This document shows positions 4,630 to 7,906 of a stretch of DNA of 7,906 nt, piece by piece. The stretch covers positions 1 to 7,906 of the forward strand of contig CAKTXR010000088.1 in NCBI GenBank assembly GCA_934631025.1, in the 5' to 3' direction. This DNA is from an uncultured Clostridia bacterium (GTDB lineage Bacteria; Bacillota; Clostridia; Christensenellales; Aristaeellaceae). Every line of letters begins with the position of its first letter. The stretch's first letter is position 1. The position numbers and the translations under genes are program-made. The notes under the pieces were generated by a model that searched no databases, was not told where the DNA came from, and was given only the letters and a program-made list of their open reading frames with translations.

Positions 4630-6639
4630 CTAGCCCGCGCGGCCGAACAGCACCGTCTGGTCGCCCTCCGGCCAGACGCACACGGTCTGCTCGACGCCCG
4701 TGCCTTCGAGATAGTACATCACGCGGCGGCTCAGGTAGAGATACATCTCCTGAAGGGTGATCTGCCGGTTCTTGTCCGCGTCGGCCTTCAGCGTGCAGAT
4801 GCGGTTGCCGATCAGATCCCAGCCCGCGCCCTCGCACAGCGCGCGCGCCATGATCGTGGCCATGCTTTCCTCGCCGTCGCCCTCAGCGAAGGAGCGGCGA
4901 TAGCTGTCCTGATCCGGCCCGGCCGACGTGAGCACGATGTACTTGCCGTCGGTCAGCGGGCCGTTCGGCCTGGAAAAGGCCGACTGCACAGCGCCCATGA
5001 AGCGCCCCGCGTCGGAGAGGAAGCCGCCGCTGCGGCAGCAGTCCATGATCACGACCACCTTGCCCGGAATGCGCCGCAGCAGCAGCTCCAGCTGAGCCGC
5101 CGTGACGCGCGTGCCGTCGTGCAGCTCGATATAGGCCGAGCCGTCGTAATCGCCGTGGCAGTTGATGTAAAACAGCGAAATATCCTTGTCGGTCGCATCC
5201 GAGAACGTCTCGTCGATCGCGGCGATCAGTTCTTCGCGCGTCACGTCCATGCGCAGCGTCACGGCGTACTTTTCGCCGTCGACGGTCTGCTCGGCCAGCA
5301 TGTCGGCCACGCCCTGCGCCGTGTTCAGGCCGCCCACGCGCGTGCGCCCCGCCGCATAGTTCTGCTCGCCCAGCACCAGCGCGCGGTATCGCCGGCCGGC
5401 GGCCGTGACGATAACGGTCATTCGGGCGCTCAGGCCGCTTTCGCCGTCGCGCACGGTGATCACCGTCTCGCCCTCGGAAACGGCGGTGATCTCGCCGCTC
5501 ACAGAGACGCGCGCAATGCCCTCGTCCGCGCTCTCATAGCTCAGCGACACGGCGGCGTTTTCCGGCAGGACGGCCGGCGCGGCGGAAACCGCATCGCCCA
5601 CGCGCAGCGAAAGCTGAGATTCGTCAAAGGCGATCGACGACGCGCGCGTTTCCGGCACGGTCACGCGGCAGGAGACCTCGAGCTGACCGGCGTAGACGTG
5701 GATATACGTTTCGCCCGCCGACACGCCGGTGATCACGCCCTGACTGCTGACGCTGGCCACCGCGCTGTTCTCGCTGATCCACATCCGGTCGTCCTGACAG
5801 TTCTCAGGCCGGACGTTTGCCGCAAGCGTGTGCTTTTCGCCGATTTTGACGGTGACGGCGGCTTCGTCCAGCGTGAGGCGGATGGGCAGCTGCGCGCCCT
5901 TCTCCGGCGCGGCGACGATCAGTCGATAGCTGCCCGTCGCGTTGGACGCGGCGCTGACGCGGATATAATACTGCTTTCCGGCGCTCAGATAGAGACACAT
6001 CCGAAAATTGCCGTCGCTGGGAAAGAGCACGTCGTCGTTCTCGGCGATCATGCGGCCCGCGTCGTCCATGACGCAGCCGTTCGTATCGAGCGCGCTGCGG
6101 CCGGCCGACTCGGTGCGCACGACGTACCAGCCGTCGGTATCGGGCACATAGGCGTACCAGTGCGTATCGCGCGGCTTGACGACGGCGCGGTTATAGGACA
6201 CGCTGCTGCTGCCCAGCCGCACGGGCTGATTGAAGCAGCGGCCGTACACCGAGGCCATGACCTCGACGCGCGTGTTGACCGACATACTATAGGAAGCCAC
6301 GACCAGCCGCACAGGTTCGCCCTCGGCCAGCGCGGCCTCGATGACGAACGCGCCGCTGCCGGACTCGCGGCCGATCAGCTCGCCCTGCGCGTTGTAGAGC
6401 CGCGCGTACACGGGCGCGCTGACCTCGCCGGCGGGAAAGCCGCGGAAGATATAGACGCCGCCGCTCTCGGGCGTAAACGTATAGACGCGCCGCGTGCCGG
6501 TATAGACGGGGCAGAACGTCTCGCGGCTGTTGAGGAACAGCGCGACGTCCCGCTCCTCGGCGGCGGCCAGCGCGGGGACAAGCAATATCATCAGCAGGAC
6601 GAAGAGCGTCGCCATGCCGGGCAAAATTTTTCTCATCAT
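4630..6639 (-). CDS. Secreted caspase-family (C14) protein with Big_2 domains
   Basis: A 669-residue protein. Residues 1-29 form a signal peptide (MMRKILPGMA, a hydrophobic core, then VPALAAAEE). About 30-245 contain two beta-rich repeats resembling pre-peptidase C-terminal domains. Two bacterial Ig-like Big_2 domains follow (about 252-329 and 332-413). The caspase fold is at about 417-640, with catalytic His495 in YINCHGD and Cys535 in MDCCRSGG, the C14 histidine-glycine and DxCxSG motifs. Residues 620-631 (DADKNRQITLQE) form a textbook EF-hand loop with Asp620, Asp622, Asn624, Gln626 and Glu631, so calcium binding is likely. It is predicted exported, probably to act at or outside the cell surface; substrate unknown, possibly basic-residue specific if metacaspase-like (inference). 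There is no LPXTG or obvious C-terminal anchor. Two adjacent ATGs exist (6639, 6636); GAGGG is better spaced for the second. It is monocistronic, with its own promoter and terminator. Confidence 0.9.
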   Translation of the reverse strand: MMRKILPGMATLFVLLMILLVPALAAAEERDVALFLNSRETFCPVYTGTRRVYTFTPESGGVYIFRGFPAGEVSAPVYARLYNAQGELIGRESGSGAFVIEAALAEGEPVRLVVASYSMSVNTRVEVMASVYGRCFNQPVRLGSSSVSYNRAVVKPRDTHWYAYVPDTDGWYVVRTESAGRSALDTNGCVMDDAGRMIAENDDVLFPSDGNFRMCLYLSAGKQYYIRVSAASNATGSYRLIVAAPEKGAQLPIRLTLDEAAVTVKIGEKHTLAANVRPENCQDDRMWISENSAVASVSSQGVITGVSAGETYIHVYAGQLEVSCRVTVPETRASSIAFDESQLSLRVGDAVSAAPAVLPENAAVSLSYESADEGIARVSVSGEITAVSEGETVITVRDGESGLSARMTVIVTAAGRRYRALVLGEQNYAAGRTRVGGLNTAQGVADMLAEQTVDGEKYAVTLRMDVTREELIAAIDETFSDATDKDISLFYINCHGDYDGSAYIELHDGTRVTAAQLELLLRRIPGKVVVIMDCCRSGGFLSDAGRFMGAVQSAFSRPNGPLTDGKYIVLTSAGPDQDSYRRSFAEGDGEESMATIMARALCEGAGWDLIGNRICTLKADADKNRQITLQEMYLYLSRRVMYYLEGTGVEQTVCVWPEGDQTVLFGRAG

Positions 6640-6660
6640 GCACCCTCTGCGGAAATTTGA

Positions 6661-6676
6661 ACGGCTTTTGAGCCGT
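6661..6676 (-). other. 5' hairpin of the caspase-family mRNA
   Basis: ACGGCT-TTTG-AGCCGT gives a 6-bp stem that begins right at the predicted transcript start (about 6677). It may stabilise the 5' end of the message. Confidence 0.5.
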
Positions 6677-6683
6677 CCTCTCT

Positions 6684-6713
6684 ATTATAGCTGTTTTTTG
6701 CGCGTTTGTCCAA
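6684..6713 (-). promoter_or_regulatory. Promoter of the caspase-family gene
   Basis: On the minus strand: TTGGAC (6713-6708), an 18-base spacer and a consensus TATAAT (6689-6684). The leader would be about 40 bases. Confidence 0.8.
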
Positions 6714-6726
6714 TCCCAGAATGTGG

Positions 6727-6776
6727 ACAATCTATTCCCGAATTGCGGTTTTTTTGCATTTTCCGCGGGAGATTGT
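6727..6776. repeat. Imperfect hairpin upstream of the caspase promoter
   Basis: ACAATCT (6727-6733) pairs with AGATTGT (6770-6776), and CCCG (6737-6740) with CGGG (6766-6769), across a 3-base bulge. A T-rich tract lies in the loop. Role unknown. Confidence 0.45.
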
Positions 6777-6843
6777 TTGGGAAATGCGGAATGTAAAATC
6801 TGGAGGGGCGGCGGGGGCTGTTCCGCCCCAGGGCGGCGATACA

Positions 6844-7000
6844 GCCGCAGTGCGGCTTCCACTTTTATGGCGTTCGTCCGCGCTGACGCGGCAAGCGTTG
6901 GTCTGTCATTATATGATTGTAAATCGTGCGCCGGCGAAATGTTGCGTTTGGCCGGATATAGACCGGCAGGGGCCGCCGTGCGCGCGGGAGCCGGCGGCGG
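6844..7000 (+). repeat. Approximately 150-base interspersed repeat, copy 3
   Basis: It begins with the short palindrome GCCGC-AGT-GCGGC (6844-6856) and then follows the family: CCGCGCTGACGCGG, a diverged middle, CGTGCGCCGGCG, and TTTGGCCGGATATAGACCGG. It is more diverged than copies 1 and 2. No ORF in it looks genuine. Confidence 0.7.
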
Positions 7001-7014
7001 GGCGTGGGTGGGAA

Positions 7015-7128
7015 AACCCCTCCGGCTTCGCTCAGCCACCTCCCCTTTCAGGAGAGGCAATCCGTGCGCTTGACGGGGCGAGAGCCTCCCATGAAAGGGG
7101 AGGTGTCGCCGCAGGCGACGGAGGGGTT
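7015..7128. mobile_element. Foldback (MITE-like) element
   Basis: Nested perfect inverted repeats: outer AACCCCTCCG (7015-7024) with CGGAGGGGTT (7119-7128), and inner CACCTCCCCTTTCA (7037-7050) with TGAAAGGGGAGGTG (7092-7105). A small TCGCC-GCA-GGCGA hairpin lies between the arms on the right. Sequences of this look are common intergenic repeats in Clostridia. It carries no gene. Confidence 0.7.
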
Positions 7129-7163
7129 AAGCCCGTGCCGCGGCGTTTATGTCGCGAGAAAAA

Positions 7164-7206
7164 AGCACAGCGCAGCTTGACAAGTCAGGCCGCGCCGTGC
7201 TATAAT
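7164..7206 (+). promoter_or_regulatory. Sigma-A promoter of small RNA C with flanking dyad
   Basis: TTGACA (7177-7182), an 18-base spacer and TATAAT (7201-7206). AGCACAGCGC (7164-7173) and GCGCCGTGCT (7192-7201) form the family dyad with one mismatch. Predicted start A7213. Confidence 0.87.
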
Positions 7207-7220
7207 GTGGACATGAAGGG

Positions 7221-7256
7221 ATGACGCTTTGGGAGAGGCTCTTCCCCTCTGATTAA
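7221..7256 (+). CDS. Possible 11-residue peptide in small RNA C
   Basis: The ORF MTLWERLFPSD is conserved in length and position in all three RNAs. Its ATG overlaps the stop of a three-codon ORF (Met-Lys-Gly) beginning at the predicted transcript start. No spaced Shine-Dalgarno is present. Confidence 0.3.
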   Translation: MTLWERLFPSD

Positions 7257-7268
7257 GTGAAAAAGAGA

Positions 7269-7312
7269 AGCAAAGCCGTCAACCAGTTAGCGCTGGATGG
7301 CGGCTTTGCTTT
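7269..7312. terminator. Shared bidirectional terminator, locus C
   Basis: A 13-bp stem (7269-7281 with 7300-7312, one wobble) with an inner CCAG/CTGG helix. On the minus strand it is followed by CTCTTTTT; on the plus strand the T-rich right arm is followed by TAA. It would end the toxin mRNA and the small RNA from opposite sides. Confidence 0.78.
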
Positions 7313-7320
7313 AACGCGTC

Positions 7321-7476
7321 TTATCGATGGTTAGATCGATTGTTTCTCTTGCTCTTCTGCGCAGGTTTGCGCTGGGAGCTGGAGGTATCCTTGGACAGCG
7401 TATAAACCGTCGTCACAAACATACACACCATAGAGAAGACGTCATGAATAATCGAGATGATCTCGGAAATATTCAT
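7321..7476 (-). CDS. Small membrane protein C, candidate type I toxin
   Basis: A 51-residue protein starting MNISEIISIIHDVF. One hydrophobic segment spans about 5-27 (III, VCMFVTTVYTL), followed by a polar, strongly basic tail ending KSKRNNRSNHR. Single-span plus cationic tail is the form of type I toxins and holin-like toxins; I recognise no named family. The ATG at 7476 is set by GGGGGTGA (7488-7481), a 7-of-8 match to the GGAGGTGA consensus, and by ungapped alignment with the locus A peptide. An upstream in-frame TTG (7518) lacks a Shine-Dalgarno. The gene has a strong promoter, a structured leader, and a stop 8 bases from the shared terminator. It is the only one of the three copies with every part present. 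Confidence 0.68.
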   Translation of the reverse strand: MNISEIISIIHDVFSMVCMFVTTVYTLSKDTSSSQRKPAQKSKRNNRSNHR

Positions 7477-7567
7477 AGCCTCACCCCCAAGCATTTGTGC
7501 ACAGAGGTGAAAAGCCAAGCGCCATCTTATTCCTTACATGCCATGGAGCCGTTGCCAGCCCCATGGC
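7477..7567 (-). promoter_or_regulatory. Structured leader of toxin C mRNA
   Basis: From 5' to 3': a 12-bp hairpin with a GCAA (GNRA) tetraloop at 7567-7540; a short link; UUUUCACCUC (7513-7504), which can pair over nine contiguous positions with GGGGUGAGG (7487-7479) and so bury the Shine-Dalgarno behind a loop of about 16 bases; then the AUG. The hairpin is conserved in locus B with a compensating U-A for U-G change. Such self-blocking leaders are usual in type I toxin mRNAs. Confidence 0.62.
7481..7525 (-). CDS. Possible leader peptide of toxin C mRNA
   Basis: A 14-residue ORF, MALGFSPLCTNAWG, preceded by AAGGA 5 bases upstream. Its UGA stop (7483-7481) lies inside the toxin Shine-Dalgarno, 4 bases before the toxin AUG. 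The Shine-Dalgarno-pairing segment is inside its codons 5-8, so a translating ribosome would open that helix, as mok translation does for hok. Inferred from layout only. Confidence 0.42.
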   Translation of the reverse strand: MALGFSPLCTNAWG

Positions 7568-7570
7568 TTT

Positions 7571-7599
7571 ATTTTATCATGGCGGAATATTCCTGTCAA
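7571..7599 (-). promoter_or_regulatory. Promoter of toxin C
   Basis: On the minus strand: TTGACA (7599-7594), a 17-base spacer and TAAAAT (7576-7571). The same promoter stands at 4122-4150 in locus B. The transcript start is predicted at about 7563-7567, at the foot of the leader hairpin. Confidence 0.83.
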
Positions 7600-7614
7600 T
7601 CGTGTCGGACGATT
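7598..7614. promoter_or_regulatory. Dyad overlapping toxin C -35 box
   Basis: AATCGT (7598-7603) and ACGATT (7609-7614) with a 5-base spacer. Locus B keeps the dyad with a different inner pair. Possible operator; no regulator gene is in the window. Confidence 0.45.
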
Positions 7615-7721
7615 TTACAGTATGTTTGTTTGGATATGGCGCGGCATGGGTGCATTTTTGCGTGAACCTTTGGCTTTGCTATGCTTTCCGCGGGGAGTAC
7701 GCTGGGGGCTGAAATGTGGAA

Positions 7722-7734
7722 GCCGCACTGCGGC
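7722..7734. repeat. Short palindrome GCCGC-ACT-GCGGC
   Basis: The same unit as at 1305-1317, preceded by TGTGGAA. The region 7640-7770 otherwise shows no gene. Confidence 0.65.
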
Positions 7735-7771
7735 CTCTCTGGACTCTCTTCTTTTGATTCGCGGCAGAGTA

Positions 7772-7900
7772 GCGCTTTGCCAAACATCGCAATAACCGCT
7801 ATCCTCGAACCAACGCGCCCACGCCCCGCAGCACCCGGGTACACGGAGAGACCCGCCCGAGTCCAATTTATGCTCGGGCGGGTCGGGCTGTACAGCGATG
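7772..7900 (+). repeat. Long direct repeat, copy 2
   Basis: Same orientation as 1093-1220, diverged on the left and nearly identical on the right. It may continue past the window. Confidence 0.75.
7850..7884 (-). repeat. Loop-conserved hairpin (stem type GACCCGCCCGAG), second copy
   Basis: A perfect 12-bp stem (7850-7861 with 7873-7884) encloses TCCAATTTATG. The stem is identical to the 1170-1204 copy. Confidence 0.85.
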
Positions 7901-7906
7901 ATCTCA

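Larger units (their letters stand above)
7213..7320 (+). ncRNA. Small RNA C, candidate type I antitoxin
   Basis: About 105 bases from the promoter to the hairpin at 7269-7312. The toxin gene on the minus strand stops at 7321 and its transcript must run into the same hairpin, so the two RNAs would share roughly 50-60 complementary bases. The segment CTTCCCCTC (7241-7249) can pair with the toxin Shine-Dalgarno GGGGTGAGG (7487-7479) in eight of nine positions including wobbles. It resembles the leader segment TTTTCACCTC that does so in cis. This fits an antitoxin acting by 3' overlap, by Shine-Dalgarno blocking, or both. It could instead be a tiny mRNA, given the 11-codon ORF it contains. Confidence 0.62.

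Noticed and set aside
4615..6660. A 681-codon open frame on the plus strand
   Set aside because: It mirrors the caspase-family gene, has a low-complexity composition, and has no promoter or Shine-Dalgarno.
6287..7060. A 257-codon minus-strand ORF upstream of and overlapping the caspase gene
   Set aside because: It crosses the promoter and repeats and is out of frame with the signal peptide; no domain is seen.
7477..7518. TTG-started 14-residue extension of toxin C
   Set aside because: No Shine-Dalgarno precedes it; the ATG at 7476 has one and matches the locus A start by alignment.

Overview
The window looks like chromosomal DNA from a GC-rich, low-copy-number Clostridia-type Firmicute, probably a gut anaerobe. 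This is an inference. It rests on strong AAGGAGG ribosome binding sites, TTGACA/TATAAT promoters, a CBS-DRTGG-CBS family II pyrophosphatase of the clostridial type, and a secreted caspase-fold protein with Big_2 Ig-like domains. All four conventional genes lie on the minus strand. They are separated by unusually repeat-rich intergenic DNA.

Layout: 1-400 is a convergent small-RNA/small-peptide locus (locus A). 434-1011 is a two-gene operon, DUF4160 then DUF2442, with its own promoter at 1033-1061. 1093-1395 is hairpin repeats. 1394-3010 is ppaC, a manganese-dependent pyrophosphatase with regulatory CBS domains. 3037-3480 is tandem palindromes, loop-conserved hairpins and a longer repeat. 3626-4165 is locus B, a decayed copy of the convergent locus. 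4253-4482 holds more repeat copies. 4630-6639 is an exported caspase-family protein with its own promoter and terminator. 6727-7128 is repeats and a foldback element. 7164-7614 is locus C, the complete convergent locus. 7722-7906 holds repeat copies again.

The most interesting content is the three-copy convergent locus, which I read as an undescribed type I toxin-antitoxin family. In each copy a near-consensus promoter with an 18-bp spacer drives a short plus-strand RNA. That RNA ends in a hairpin whose stem sequence differs between copies but stays paired. A small hydrophobic-then-basic protein is encoded on the opposite strand and stops 7-9 bases from the same hairpin, so the two transcripts converge on and overlap at a shared terminator. 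The copies are at different stages of decay. C is complete. A keeps the peptide ORF but has lost its leader and promoter. B keeps the promoter and leader but has lost the peptide N-terminus. In A and B the break is a composite repeat of the same length, 118 bases. In C the toxin mRNA leader has a 12-bp 5' hairpin with a GCAA tetraloop, a segment that can pair with the Shine-Dalgarno, and a 14-codon leader ORF that stops inside the Shine-Dalgarno. The small RNA carries a similar Shine-Dalgarno-complementary segment.

A second unusual layer is a set of intergenic hairpins. Seven copies share an 11-base loop (CATAAATTGGA or its complement) but have exchanged, still complementary 12-bp stems. A second family has short palindromes around AGT/ACT. 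These repeats abut genes and appear to have disrupted two of the three toxin copies. No transposase, tRNA, rRNA or CRISPR array is visible.
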